A program made the translations under genes and the position numbers. From assembly GCA_029204045.2 (NCBI GenBank), contig JAQNDB010000166.1:57747-121746 (forward strand): a stretch of 64,000 nt of DNA, written 5' to 3'. The notes beneath the pieces were generated by a model, which saw nothing but the letters and a program-made list of their open reading frames with translations, was not told the DNA's origin and did not search any database. This DNA comes from Tillandsia leiboldiana (taxonomy: Eukaryota; Streptophyta; Magnoliopsida; Poales; Bromeliaceae). Below are positions 44,801 through 53,867 of this stretch, in pieces (position 1 is the first letter of the stretch; each line of letters starts with the position of its first letter).

Positions 44801-46930
44801 AATTTACCGCTACATTTTTGGGCTGAAGCTGTGAACACTGCTGTCTATGTTATTAATCGAGTGTTCTTGCGCCCGGGAACGTTAAATACACCATATGAAC
44901 TATGGTGTGGTAGAAAACCCAACATCAAATATTTTCGCATCTTCGGGAGTCGGTGTTACATTTTACGTGACCGTGAAAACCTTGGAAAGTTTGACTCACG
45001 AAGTGACGAAGGGATTTTCTTGGGGTATTCTACTAATAGTAGAGCATATCGAGTTTTTAACTTGGAATCTAAGACGATCGTAGAATCTATAAATGTTAAA
45101 GTAGATGAAGCTTTTCACTTTGGATCTGGAAAATCTACCCTCGATATCTCTCTAGATGATGATTCTCCTGCTAATGCATCATCTCATGATAATACTTCCA
45201 ATATTAATGATGCATCTAATGGCTCTTCTAGTTTATCTGATGTGCAGGAATCATCTCATGTATCTCCGAGTACTCCGTTTCAACAAACGTTACGAATCTC
45301 CAAGGATCATCCGGAATCGAATATTATTGGAGATCCACAAGAAGGAGTCAGAACTCGGAGGCAGTTGGTTTGTGGATTCGCTTGCTACGTATCTTTAATC
45401 GAACCAAAGAACATAGATGAAGCTCTTCAGGATGACTACTGGATTAAAGCAATGCAGGAAGAGCTCCATCAATTTGAGCGAAACAAAGTCTGGGAATTAA
45501 CGAAGCCTCCAAAGCAACACAATGTGATAGGTACCAAATGGATCTTCAAGAACAAGAAAAATGAGGATGGTACTATCATCAGGAACAAGGCACGATTAGT
45601 TGCTCAAGGCTACTCCCAAGTAGAAGGTATAGACTTTGACGAAACATTCGCCCCTGTAGCTAGACTCGAGTCCATTCGTATATTATTTGCTATTGCTTGT
45701 CATTTTAAAATCAAATTATTTCAAATGGACGTTAAGAGCGCTTTTCTAAATGGGTATTTAAATAAGGAAGTTTATGTGGCTCAACCGAAAGGTTTTGTAG
45801 ACCATAAACAACCTAACCATGTTTTTCGTTTGAAAAAGGCTCTTTACGGTCTGAAACAAGCACCGCGAGCATGGTACGAAAGGTTGACAAAGCACCTTTT
45901 GGAGAAGGGCTATATTCGAGGGGGAGCTGACAGGACTCTCTTTGTGAAGCATTATCAAAACAATTTCATTGTAGCACAAATATATGTCGATGACATAGTA
46001 TTTGGCGCAACAAGAGATAATGATGCTTCTAAATTCGCGGAGACCATGGAAAGCGAATTTGAGATGTCCATGATGGGCGAATTGACTTATTTCCTTGGAT
46101 TGCAAATTAAACAAAATGATGAAGGTATTCACTTGAGTCAATCCAAGTATGCAATGGAGTTGGTCAAAAAGTTCGATCTAGAAAATTGTAAAGATTTTCC
46201 AACTCCAATGGGAACTAGCCACAAGGGACTTGGAAGTGAATCACAAAGTGAGAATGTAGACGAGAAACTGCATAGAAGTATGATTGGAAGTCTACTTTAC
46301 CTCACGGCTAGTCGCCCGGATATATCCTTTAGTGTTGGGATCTGCGCGAGATATCAATCTGCACCGAAGGAGGTTCACCTGAAAGCGGTGAAAAGGATCA
46401 TCCGGTATATCAAAGGATCAATTAATTTCGGAATTTGGTATCCTATGGGAACAAGTTTGGATATTGTTGGATACTCAGATGCCGATTGGGCAGGATCAGT
46501 GGATGATCAGAAAAGCACGAGTGGTGCATGCTTCTATCTTGGCCATTGCCTTGTTGCATGGCACAGTAAAAAGCAGAACTGCATAGCACTCTCGACTGCC
46601 GAAGCGGAATACATTTCAGCTGGAAGTTGCCCAACTCAACTCATTTGGATGAAAAGCGTATTGAGCGACTTCCGCATTTCAGCATCTTCGGTAACAATTC
46701 TTTGTGACAACTCAAGTGCAATTAACATTTCTAAAAACCCTGTGTTGCACTCTAGAACAAAACATATTGAACTTAGATATCATTTTCTTAGAGAGCTAGT
46801 TGAATCAAATACTCTTCAACTTTCATATATTTCAACTGAGGATCAATTAGCTGACATTCTAACAAAACCTTTGGATCAAAAACGTTTTATTCATTTACGA
46901 AAAGCAATTGGAATGCTTTCCTTGAAATAA
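41813..46930 (+). CDS. gag-pol: Copia B (Sirevirus) gag-pol polyprotein, intact, 1705 aa
   Basis: Encodes the particle protein and all enzymes for reverse transcription and integration. Gag: F-F-D-G-T-N-Y at the N terminus, CCHC knuckle 1 at aa 311-324, coiled coil about aa 410-520, T-Q-T motif at aa 531-533, CCHC knuckle 2 at aa 578-591. Protease: W-Y-L-D-S-G with Asp690. Pre-integrase W-H-E-R-L-G-H about aa 812. Integrase: catalytic Asp about aa 880, Asp943 and Glu979 (35 residues apart, DD35E). RT: V-D-D at aa 1392-1394. RNase H: S-D-A-D-W with Asp1556. The frame is unbroken, with all catalytic residues seen. The start ATG lies 33 bases after the LTR. A coiled coil between two knuckles makes Gag unusually long; a Gag extension of this kind is reported in Sireviruses. 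The encoded enzymes act in cytoplasmic particles and then in the nucleus. Confidence 0.97.
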   Translation: MVEGGNINRPPFFDGTNYAYWKVRMKAFLISIDERVWQSIELGWSNPTEFIGDVRTLKPRSKWTKEELDSSSYNGKGINAIFNALSQTEFSRVSACETAKEIWDVLQVTHEGTNLVKIQKLQMLTSKFDSILMAENESFTDYYTRLQDIVNSCANLGEKIPEFKIVRKILRTLPERFRPKVTAIETIKHPDEIRIEELVGLLQTYEMTFTTNNSSGKVSTSKSSGYALKTTKEEDADTSSSDDDENLSMEEFEKQLALLTRKFRRNFRRGNSSKSPSFGKSNKGKGTSSYKSRKQENFSKDKKSSEGQLQCFKCRGYGHIATECPNKYPAKKKAMQVVTWDDNSTSNESSSSDEEKSSTAFHASVSSPFMCFMASTSESLSNSTVEKNATDNETDDSEGEDFALAYHRLLRDSKKVAKQNKSLRGRVHDLEEEAKRATSLSNALEVERENLIKANVSLQESNEQLEKEHTNLVDNANHFSKLYNEARQDNLEMTKTIFQLKDDLQRFSSGRSKLDRLLGLGQSNRLGLGYTQTGNSPSSSGTVFVPQSVSPPPTPEFKTNNDNKPTSSFLGSSRSKVCFRCGVSGHIRRYCKTGVERSSQGPLATTTKKAPPRKSKQNFSNEKRLGSSSRKTISSRNNNRYNKTPSPRHITSRPLPTHSKRVWVRKGEIFPCLVSNVSLHAYDSSSWYLDSGCSRHMTGDKNSFQNLEKISGGLVVFGDGRSSKIVGKGTVAIPDGPILKNVLFVDGLKTNLISISQLCDNGFSVNFSSVECVVTDKDHVFFLKGVRSENNCYVVPNKFSENCNLATLNNETLWHERLGHLNFKELTRISNKDVVKGVPKLLFKQNVVCGGCQKGKQSRTAHKNLNHVGTKRPLELLHMDLMGPTRQPSLGGKWYIFLLVDDFSRYSWVAFLKEKADTFDSFHEICLRIMIEKNEKIIRVRSDRGGEFINSKFIDFCTSNGIKHELSAPYTPQQNGVVERKNRVVQEMARVMLHSRNLPLHFWAEAVNTAVYVINRVFLRPGTLNTPYELWCGRKPNIKYFRIFGSRCYILRDRENLGKFDSRSDEGIFLGYSTNSRAYRVFNLESKTIVESINVKVDEAFHFGSGKSTLDISLDDDSPANASSHDNTSNINDASNGSSSLSDVQESSHVSPSTPFQQTLRISKDHPESNIIGDPQEGVRTRRQLVCGFACYVSLIEPKNIDEALQDDYWIKAMQEELHQFERNKVWELTKPPKQHNVIGTKWIFKNKKNEDGTIIRNKARLVAQGYSQVEGIDFDETFAPVARLESIRILFAIACHFKIKLFQMDVKSAFLNGYLNKEVYVAQPKGFVDHKQPNHVFRLKKALYGLKQAPRAWYERLTKHLLEKGYIRGGADRTLFVKHYQNNFIVAQIYVDDIVFGATRDNDASKFAETMESEFEMSMMGELTYFLGLQIKQNDEGIHLSQSKYAMELVKKFDLENCKDFPTPMGTSHKGLGSESQSENVDEKLHRSMIGSLLYLTASRPDISFSVGICARYQSAPKEVHLKAVKRIIRYIKGSINFGIWYPMGTSLDIVGYSDADWAGSVDDQKSTSGACFYLGHCLVAWHSKKQNCIALSTAEAEYISAGSCPTQLIWMKSVLSDFRISASSVTILCDNSSAINISKNPVLHSRTKHIELRYHFLRELVESNTLQLSYISTEDQLADILTKPLDQKRFIHLRKAIGMLSLK

Positions 46931-47870
46931 ACTTCTTTTTGAAACCTTTGCTTAGGATAGGTTTTGTATTTGTTTTTGTTTTGTTCATTATCTATGTTTG
47001 TACATAGGACATTAATTGAGCATAGATCATAATTGACTTTAATTGCATCTTTTCGCACATTTAGAAATTTATTATGCTTTTGCCATCATAATATTTCACT
47101 GTTGCAATGATCATTTATGTTAATTAAATCATCTTCTAAGTGATCAAAGTCAATTTCTCTCTCTCTATGATCTCTTGGTATAGTCATTATCTTATTTGAC
47201 TGCTTAGTCGAGTATGAAATCGAGATCAATATTTGGTTGAATACTTTATATCTTAAATAATTGATAGCCAATTGAGGGGGAGTCATAGAAAAAGTAAAAT
47301 GCTCAAAAGATGTGGAAAGAGTTACATCCCAATGAGGAGTGTGAAAACTACCACCACATGGAGGAAAGAGCTACCACCTCGGTCGTCCGAGTATTGTGTG
47401 CAGCTACCACATGTATACCAAGCATGGTTGTTCAAATTTTGATTAAGTATAATGCATGTTGAAATACTTGACTCCGTCAAATTTCAAGGTTGGTATAAGG
47501 TGGGTTTTTAAAGAAAGATGCTCAAAGAGCCACTCTCTTCAACAGATTGTCTAGATATATTATCTATTATATTTGGGATTTCAAACATCTATTGATCTTT
47601 GTATTTTATTTTCTTTACTGAATTGATGATTTGATAAAGGCATTACTCATAAGATCAAGTTAGATGTAATTGAAGGTGTTCAACTTTAAGGGATTTAATT
47701 TTTGTAAATTTTCGTTTCATTTTTGGATATTATTGATAGATTTGGCATAATCTAATTCTTGTTGTATGAAACGATGATTTTTGTTTAAAGTTGATACACA
47801 TTTGTGCTTACAATCTTTTTCTGGTTTTTCTTGAATTTCTCTGAAATTTTCTAAAGAAAAAGTTGGAGCC
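46931..47870 (+). other. Spacer between copia B pol and the internal promoter-like block
   Basis: About 940 bp with no gene. An early polypurine-like tract ATTGAGGGGGAGT lies at 47271-47283. Short AGCTACCAC repeats occur at about 47345-47410. Confidence 0.7.
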
Positions 47871-48020
47871 GATCCGGATCGGGCAAGATGATCCAGATCC
47901 CGAACGCAGGTTTTCTTCTGCGGGCTGACGATCCGGATTGGACCTGCCGATCCGGATCCCGAACGCAGTTTCTCACTGCGGGTAGCCGATCCGGATCGCA
48001 ATCATGAACTGATCCGGATC
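47871..48020 (+). promoter_or_regulatory. Internal GATCCGGATC palindrome array upstream of the env-like ORF
   Basis: Six copies of GATCCGGATC or one-base variants in 150 bp, as three pairs. In two of the pairs the second member is the extended GATCC(G/A)GATCCCGAA form, exactly as in the LTR array. The surrounding sequence is not an LTR copy. It lies 13 bp upstream of a TATA box. Confidence 0.8.
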
Positions 48021-48033
48021 GCGGCTAGGGCTT

Positions 48034-48040
48034 TATAAAG
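48034..48040 (+). promoter_or_regulatory. Candidate internal TATA box
   Basis: GGCTTTATAAAGAAC, directly after the palindrome array and in the orientation of the downstream ORF. A start site near 48065 would give a C/T-rich leader with no ATG before the candidate donor at 48155. This is inference from sequence only. Confidence 0.55.
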
Positions 48041-48154
48041 AACAAAAGGATTTTGATTTCTTTTACTCAAATCTTTTGTTCCAAAGTTTCCAGAGCCTCT
48101 CTCTCTAGATTTCATCCTTCTTGGAAGCTTTCAAACTCAAGTTCTTCACTCCAA

Positions 48155-48539
48155 GTAAGTTTTATTGATCAAAATCTCGGTTTTTCACCGTTTTTTCTCT
48201 ATTCCTCCTCAAACGTGTGAATTTCTTGGATCGACTTTGTTTGTGGATGGTTTTTGATCAAATTTCTTTTGAAATAAGAACTCTGGGTAGATTAGTTTTA
48301 ATTATATGCTAGGTACTCTCCTGATTAACGGATTTTTAGGCTTCGATTTCTAAAATTTCGATTTTAGGGCATATAATAAGGATTTTCGAAAATCATGCAA
48401 TTGATCTATTTTTAAAAGTCCTTTTGCAAAACTAATTTGATTCTTAGTCTCTCTACATGATTATGATTGTTTGGGTACAATTTTTCAAATCTTTGAAAAT
48501 TAACAATTTTCTCATGTGTTCTTGAGTTGTTGCTCACAG
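48155..48539 (+). other. Candidate leader intron of the env-like ORF
   Basis: The donor CCAA/GTAAGT fits the plant consensus. The acceptor GCTCACAG/G follows a T-rich stretch. Removing these 385 nt would delete the ATG at 48516 and leave 48570 or 48606 as the first start codons. It needs RNA evidence. Confidence 0.45.
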
Positions 48540-48605
48540 GATTTTAATCTTCTTAAAGCACTTGGATCAATGGGATTCTCATGTATCATTCTTTTATTGG
48601 TCACC

Positions 48606-50114
48606 ATGGTGCACACTCGGGCCACAAACAAGTTAAAAAGAGCTAAGAAAACACAACAAAAGGGTGAGTTTCATGTGATCAGCGATACAGAAGTAGATTG
48701 TCACGAGGTAGATTGGACTGAATTGACAGATGATGATGACACATTGCCTGAACAAAAGGCGTCTGATGGTTCAAAAGGAAAAGCGTCCGATGCATCGAAA
48801 GAAAAAACACCCATGGACAAAGGTAAAGCACCTATGACTGCACCAACAATCTCGGTGAAAAGGAAACGACTCGCTCGACGGTTTGGACGAGCACGTGGTT
48901 TCATGTCTAACGAACCGATTATTCCGGATTCACCACCTCGTGAGGAACAAGTGTTCGTTAATGCGGATCGCCTAAGGGCATTTGAGAATCGTGAATGCAT
49001 TGGTGAGAGGCATGTCAATATTGAGGCTCTACGAGATCACTCTCCTGAGTTTGGCGTTCTGATTGAACAAGCAAACCTTATTCAAGTTTGTCGATTTCCA
49101 GAAGTGCTTGGATACTGTCTGCATCTTGTAAGGGCCTTCTATACAAATGCACGGCACCTTCGTGAAATTGAAAACGGTCCAATGGAATTTTACACGAACA
49201 TCCAAGGCACAAGATTCAAAATTACTCCACAATTGATTGGCGAGGTTTTGGGAATGCCTGCCAGCAAGACAGGAGTTAATTACTTGAAGGGAAAGGTATT
49301 AACGAACACTGTGTGGCAAATGGTTATAAAGGGAATTTGTTTGGAAGGAACGCAATCAACGGAGAAATCGATCAGATCCAAGGAACTTCGTCTTGAGTAC
49401 CGATTTCTAAACTTCATCACTTGTTACAATATCCTTCCAAATTTGCAGACGAAAGTCTTGAGATGGGATCGAATGCTATTTTTGTATCTCTTAGGACATC
49501 CGTCTGAGGCAATGGGATTGAATATCAACATTCCATACATTATTTGGAATAGAATGACAAGATATGTTGAGCGCCCTCATCCCACAGAAAGAATTCCATT
49601 TCCACTGATTATAATGAGGATTTTGAAGAAATTTCAGGTTGACATTACCTCACCGACTTATCATCAATGTTTGGGTATGATCGATGAGTCCACCGTTGTG
49701 AAGTCACTTCACAAATTGCCCCATGTCACTCCAGTCCCAACGTGCGGAACGAAACCTAGTAGCGGCACTTCCGCGTCACCATCACAACCAGCACCCACAC
49801 CAGCGGATGAAGCATCAGTCTCATCCATCTACAAAGAACAACAACGATTATCTGTTGAGCAGGAACAAATCTCGAAGGCACAGACGAGAATCTCCAATGA
49901 GCTCGAGCTCATCACGGCAGCTCACATTACCATAACTAAGAAGATCAATTCTATGAACAAGCTGGTGAAAAAGATGTTCTCAAAGATGGGCTGCACGAGC
50001 TCTGAAGACTCCGAATCTGATGACCGATTCCTTCTTTTTATTCTTTTGCAGATTTTTAATCTTTTTGTGCAGGTTTTTCAGTTTTTAGGACGTACTTTTA
50101 GTTCTAGTTCTTAA
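48606..50114 (+). CDS. Sirevirus envelope-like ORF (putative plant transposon protein), 502 aa
   Basis: Third coding region of copia B, in the position of the env-like gene of SIRE-type elements; no function has been proven for this group. The start at 48606 is chosen because the context ACCATGG is strong and the protein begins M-V-H-T-R-A-T. In-frame ATGs at 48516 and 48570 would add 30 or 12 residues, including a short hydrophobic run (C-I-I-L-L-L-V). Visible parts: a basic and acidic N-terminal third with K-R-K-R-L-A-R-R-F-G-R, which could be a nuclear signal; a central globular domain with F-Y-T-N-A-R and I-G-E-V-L-G-M-P, typical of plant transposon proteins; a coiled coil at aa 408-462; and a hydrophobic C-terminal segment at aa 474-495 that could span a membrane. 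The DNA of that last segment is also rich in T-rich CAG tracts that resemble splice acceptors, so the tail should be treated with care. No homology to retroviral Env is visible. Confidence 0.85.
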   Translation: MVHTRATNKLKRAKKTQQKGEFHVISDTEVDCHEVDWTELTDDDDTLPEQKASDGSKGKASDASKEKTPMDKGKAPMTAPTISVKRKRLARRFGRARGFMSNEPIIPDSPPREEQVFVNADRLRAFENRECIGERHVNIEALRDHSPEFGVLIEQANLIQVCRFPEVLGYCLHLVRAFYTNARHLREIENGPMEFYTNIQGTRFKITPQLIGEVLGMPASKTGVNYLKGKVLTNTVWQMVIKGICLEGTQSTEKSIRSKELRLEYRFLNFITCYNILPNLQTKVLRWDRMLFLYLLGHPSEAMGLNINIPYIIWNRMTRYVERPHPTERIPFPLIIMRILKKFQVDITSPTYHQCLGMIDESTVVKSLHKLPHVTPVPTCGTKPSSGTSASPSQPAPTPADEASVSSIYKEQQRLSVEQEQISKAQTRISNELELITAAHITITKKINSMNKLVKKMFSKMGCTSSEDSESDDRFLLFILLQIFNLFVQVFQFLGRTFSSSS

Positions 50115-50812
50115 ATTTCGGAACATTTTCGTTGATATTTTTTAACTCTCCTTCAATTTTTGTTTTGGTAATTTTGGCTTTGTTTGTGACAAAAAGGGGG
50201 AGAGAGTTTAGAGAACTTGAACAATGATATTGTGAAAATTGTGATCTTGTATACATCAAGGTACAATGATGAACAATGATGACTACATCAAGGTACAATG
50301 ATGAACAATGCTGATGAAGATTTTGTATACATCAAGGTAAGTATCACTTCAACTTCAACTTTGGTTTTTATCTTGTGATTGTTTGCATGTCTCGACTAAC
50401 TATTCGACTAACTATTTGGGCATGTAATATGACTAACAAGTTGATGTTGGACTAACATTTTGTGACATTTGGTTTTGAATTGCATAGAAGATATGTTGGT
50501 TTTTGACTATGATTCTCTTACATATCTGAATTCTCAAATGTCATGATGATCAGATAAACTCTATCTCTGTACTAGGTTTTGTATGCTAAATATTCTTGAG
50601 GTATCTAACGATCTCTTTTTGTCAAGAATGATTTCTTTGTGCAGAGAGTACAGATGTCTAAGTCTAGAGTCTGTTTTAGGAGTTTATTTCATGTTTTAAA
50701 TTTTTGGATCTCCATTGTAAATTTTTGTTGTATGGTGATAGAAACAAAAATATCTTTTTGAATTTTCTTGAGTGGATCTGTGTTTTGTCACGAAACCGCC
50801 AAAGGGGGAGAT
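50115..50812 (+). other. Copia B 3' untranslated region with polypurine tracts and a short tandem repeat
   Basis: An upstream polypurine-like tract ACAAAAAGGGGGAGAGAG lies at about 50189-50206. The functional tract AAAGGGGGAGAT abuts the 3' LTR at 50801-50812. A 32-bp sequence starting ACATCAAGGTACAATG is repeated about 2.5 times at 50252-50340. The last copy ends in CAAG/GTAAGT (50337-50342), a perfect splice-donor match. Confidence 0.8.
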
Positions 50813-52163
50813 TGTTACGGAATTTGAGTTGGCGTAGTTTCGTGAAAGTCTCAAGTCTTGAAGATTGAAGGTGAAGAAAGTTGGATCATTTAACTCAATC
50901 TCAAGAAAGAAGAATTCAAAAGGATCAGGTATGTTTAACCTAAGATTTTGTGTGATCCGAATACTTCTTGTAGTGTAGAAACACTTGGAAGAATCTTTCA
51001 TTGCATAAAAATCAAAAACTGGACTTGGGACATGTTCAGGATCCGGATCAGGTTGTTCGATCCGGATCCCGAAGGTGGTTTGTTCATACACCAGTTCAAT
51101 CCGGATCGTAGCCTCTCTTGATCCGGATCCCGAACACTGAGTTTACCATCTTCCTTGAACGATCCGGATCAGGCTTCGCAATCCGGATCTCGAACGTTGA
51201 TGTTTGGTGAACTGTATGAACGATCCGGATCAAGCACTTCGATCCGGATCCCGAACCCTCGTTTTCCTGGAATTACCTGACTCGTTACGACGATCCGGAT
51301 CACAGCTAATCCGATCCGGATCGCCGTCCGTAAAATTTCCAGAAATGTTAGGATTTTGATTCTTATCTCCTTCCTAGGGTTTCTAACCTATAAATAGACC
51401 CTATGATTCATTTCCTAGGGTAAGCCGATAAAAAGGAAAATAGCCGTCATTTTCATATATCATCTTTTACGGCTCTAGATCCACATATAGAGAAGAAAGG
51501 AAATCATTAGAGAACACTCTATGTTTCTTCATCTATATTGATTAGTTTGATTCTAGGTTTTCATACTCACATCTTGAGTCGAATCAAACTAATGAATACT
51601 TAGATGGTATTTCCGATCTATCTTTGACCTAAGTATTCGGCGGATCATCACCACCCAAAAACAACGATTTACCCCAAAAATCGGCGCGTGGATTCGCGTG
51701 TCCTTGTGGATTCAAGGTTCAACCGCTCTCGTGGATTCGGAGCGAGGCATGTTCGTGGATTCGAAGGGTGCTATTGGGTGAAGACCGTGGATTCGGTCGG
51801 ACGTCGTGGATTCGACGTTGGACGCCGTGGATTCGGTGTTGGGCGCAGATCGTGGATTCGAGAAGCGTCGCGGAGCGAGCGGAGAAGATCCTCTAGGAGC
51901 GTATGGAAAAGGTTGAGTCGTAAGTGTGTACGGTAAATCACCTTGTACGTGTTTTAATTCTAGTGGATTTCTGCCGTGTTATCGGTCCCGTGGTTTTTTA
52001 CTCCGGTGATGGAGTTTTCCACGTAAAAATCTTGCGTATTATTTTTATTTCCGCATTGGGTTTTTATCGCAACGATTTTTTGAGTGTTTATACGTTTACA
52101 CCTATTCACCCCCCTCTAGGTGTTTTTTCCCCTATTTAGATCCTTATTACATATAACCCAACA
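50813..52163 (+). repeat. Copia B 3' LTR
   Basis: 1351 bp with the same boundaries as the 5' LTR. It is followed by TSD ATTAT at 52164-52168. It includes palindrome array 51040-51323, TATA box 51389-51396 and GTGGATTC repeats 51688-51860. Confidence 0.96.
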
Positions 52164-53807
52164 ATTATCACCTGCAGAAAGTGCCCAGGAAATTCCAAGA
52201 AAAATATCACAGCGATCCTCGCGTCGATAGCTTCGCAACGGTACCTTGCACGCCCAAATCTGAGTTCGGTAAGTCAAGATATAAATTCGGCAAGAGGCAC
52301 ACACATACAAAAATCTGTGCTGAAAACTGTGCACTGTTCACTGAGAAAACAGTGATTTTCACCTCGAAATAATCCTCTGGAAAATCCAAGAAAAATACGA
52401 GCGCGTTCCTTGCGATCTGTAGATGAAAAAGTTGTAAAAGCTCGTTTCCGTCTGATGCTCGTACGCGAAGATACGGCCAAAATACCCCGCTGCTGTCAAG
52501 GAAATCCATACAGAAAAAGGGGTCACTGTTTGCCTCGGGATCCGTGCCAACACCTCGAAATGGGAAAGCGCGACCAAAACGAAAGATGAAGTCCTACCTC
52601 TTAGGAGTCTGCCGGCGCAAGAATCACAGCAAAATGATCTCGGGCTAGCCCAGGGGAGCTAAAACACTGTCGCTGCGCCGATGAAGAACCCAGGAATGCA
52701 ACGTCGCGCCGCGCCGTAAAATGGGGAACCTCGGGATTCGAGCCTCCTAAAATCTTGAAACTTGGCAGGAAGATCAAGGGTGAAGAGGTGAACAACTTTG
52801 CTTGAGGGGGCTCGGGCAGAAAGTGAAAGGGTTGAGAGAAAGAAAGCAAAGAAGAAGGCTCGGGCAGGTATTTATAGTGCTGGAGGAACAAATGGGAAAA
52901 TTCCCATTTTGTCCCAAGTTTCGGGCGCGCACAGTGCGGCCCGGCCCGGCCCGCGCGGTTTCGGGCGCGCACAGTGCGGCCCGGCCCGCCGGTTTCGGGC
53001 GCGCACAGTGCGGCCCAGCCCACCTCGCGCCGTCGGACAGGATCCGCTGCTTCGTCCGACCCGCCTCGGGGCCCGCCACGTGTCGCCGAACAGGCGGCAG
53101 CCGTGCAAGCCGCGCCCGCAGCCGCCACGCGTCCCCACCTGCGGTCAACGCGGTGGGTGGCGCCCGCGAACCAGCGGGCGCCACGTGGCGCTGCCCACCT
53201 GCCCCACCTGCCCGCCTGTACGGCCAACCGCCCCCGCACCTGCCCCCGCGCGTGCGTGGACCGCGCGCCTGTGGACCCGCCAATCCGGTGCCGCCACGTG
53301 GCAAGCCCCCGGTCCACGCTCCCCCGCGCGCTCCCGTGGACCGAGCGCGCGTGGGCCGCCCAATCCGGCACTGCCACGTGGACACCCACCGGTCCATGCC
53401 TCCAACCGTGCACCCCGGTCACACCCCCGCCCTTCCGTGGACCCAGCCGCGTGCGCCGACCAATCAGAGGGCGCCACGTGGCACTCCCGCCGGTCCACGG
53501 CTCCCCATGCACCAGAAATCCAGCAAAACTTCCGGGAGTCCGTTTTTGGGCATTCGGACTCGAAATTTAACAAGTAAATAGTCGTTTTCAAGCGTTTTTC
53601 CTCGCTGAATCCAAATCCAACCTCTGTTCGGCCTAAAACCTTTCCTAAAATTCGGCAAAAGCCGCCGGAGGCCAACCCAGCTATCCAAAGCTCACCGGGT
53701 CCATTTGTGGCATCCCTTTGATGCACTATGGAGTAAACACACCATCAACAGGTGTTTTGCACAGTGGATTCACGGGAAAAAGCTGCATGGGGTTCAGGGG
53801 TCCTACA
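52164..53807 (-). repeat. Gypsy B 3' LTR, segment 2
   Basis: Continues from 40428 after the copia B insertion, matching 60610-62211, and ends TCCTACA. It contains a TATA box on the minus strand (52869-52876), three tandem GC units at about 52918-53020, and the G-box/CCAAT block (from about 53077 to 53480). Long GC-rich open frames on both strands here are not genes. Confidence 0.93.
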
Positions 53808-53820
53808 TCCTCCCCCACTA
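53808..53820 (-). promoter_or_regulatory. Polypurine tract of gypsy B
   Basis: The minus strand reads TAGTGGGGGAGGA directly before the LTR start TGTAGGACC. Confidence 0.85.
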
Positions 53821-53867
53821 AAAAAAAGTTTCGTCCACGAAACAAAGGGAAGCAAAACAGACGTACC

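Larger units (their letters stand above)
40429..52163 (+). mobile_element. Copia B, complete Sirevirus (Ty1/copia), 11.7 kb
   Basis: Youngest element of the nest: two 1351-bp LTRs, tRNA-iMet primer site, one intact 1705-aa gag-pol, a 502-aa envelope-like ORF and several polypurine-like tracts. A long Gag with a coiled coil, an extra ORF after pol, and the AAAGGGGGAGATTG end are Sirevirus (SIRE/Maximus) features. The LTRs differ at roughly a dozen sites, about 1 percent, so the insertion is relatively young. All the coding parts needed for retrotransposition look intact. Confidence 0.95.

Noticed and set aside
41036..48539. Retrovirus-like splice from an LTR leader donor (GTAAG at 41036) to the env-like acceptor
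   Set aside because: The candidate donor is only about 24 bases after the TATA box, at or before the expected transcript start.
48516..48605. Signal peptide on the env-like protein
   Set aside because: The hydrophobic run is only about 9 residues and depends on start codons with weaker context, one of which may lie in an intron.
52601..53581. GC-rich ORFs of 190-300 codons (also 61046-61986)
   Set aside because: They overlap on both strands within the U3 promoter of LTR B, with G-boxes and CpG-rich repeats. No domain is seen, and frames differ between the two LTRs.
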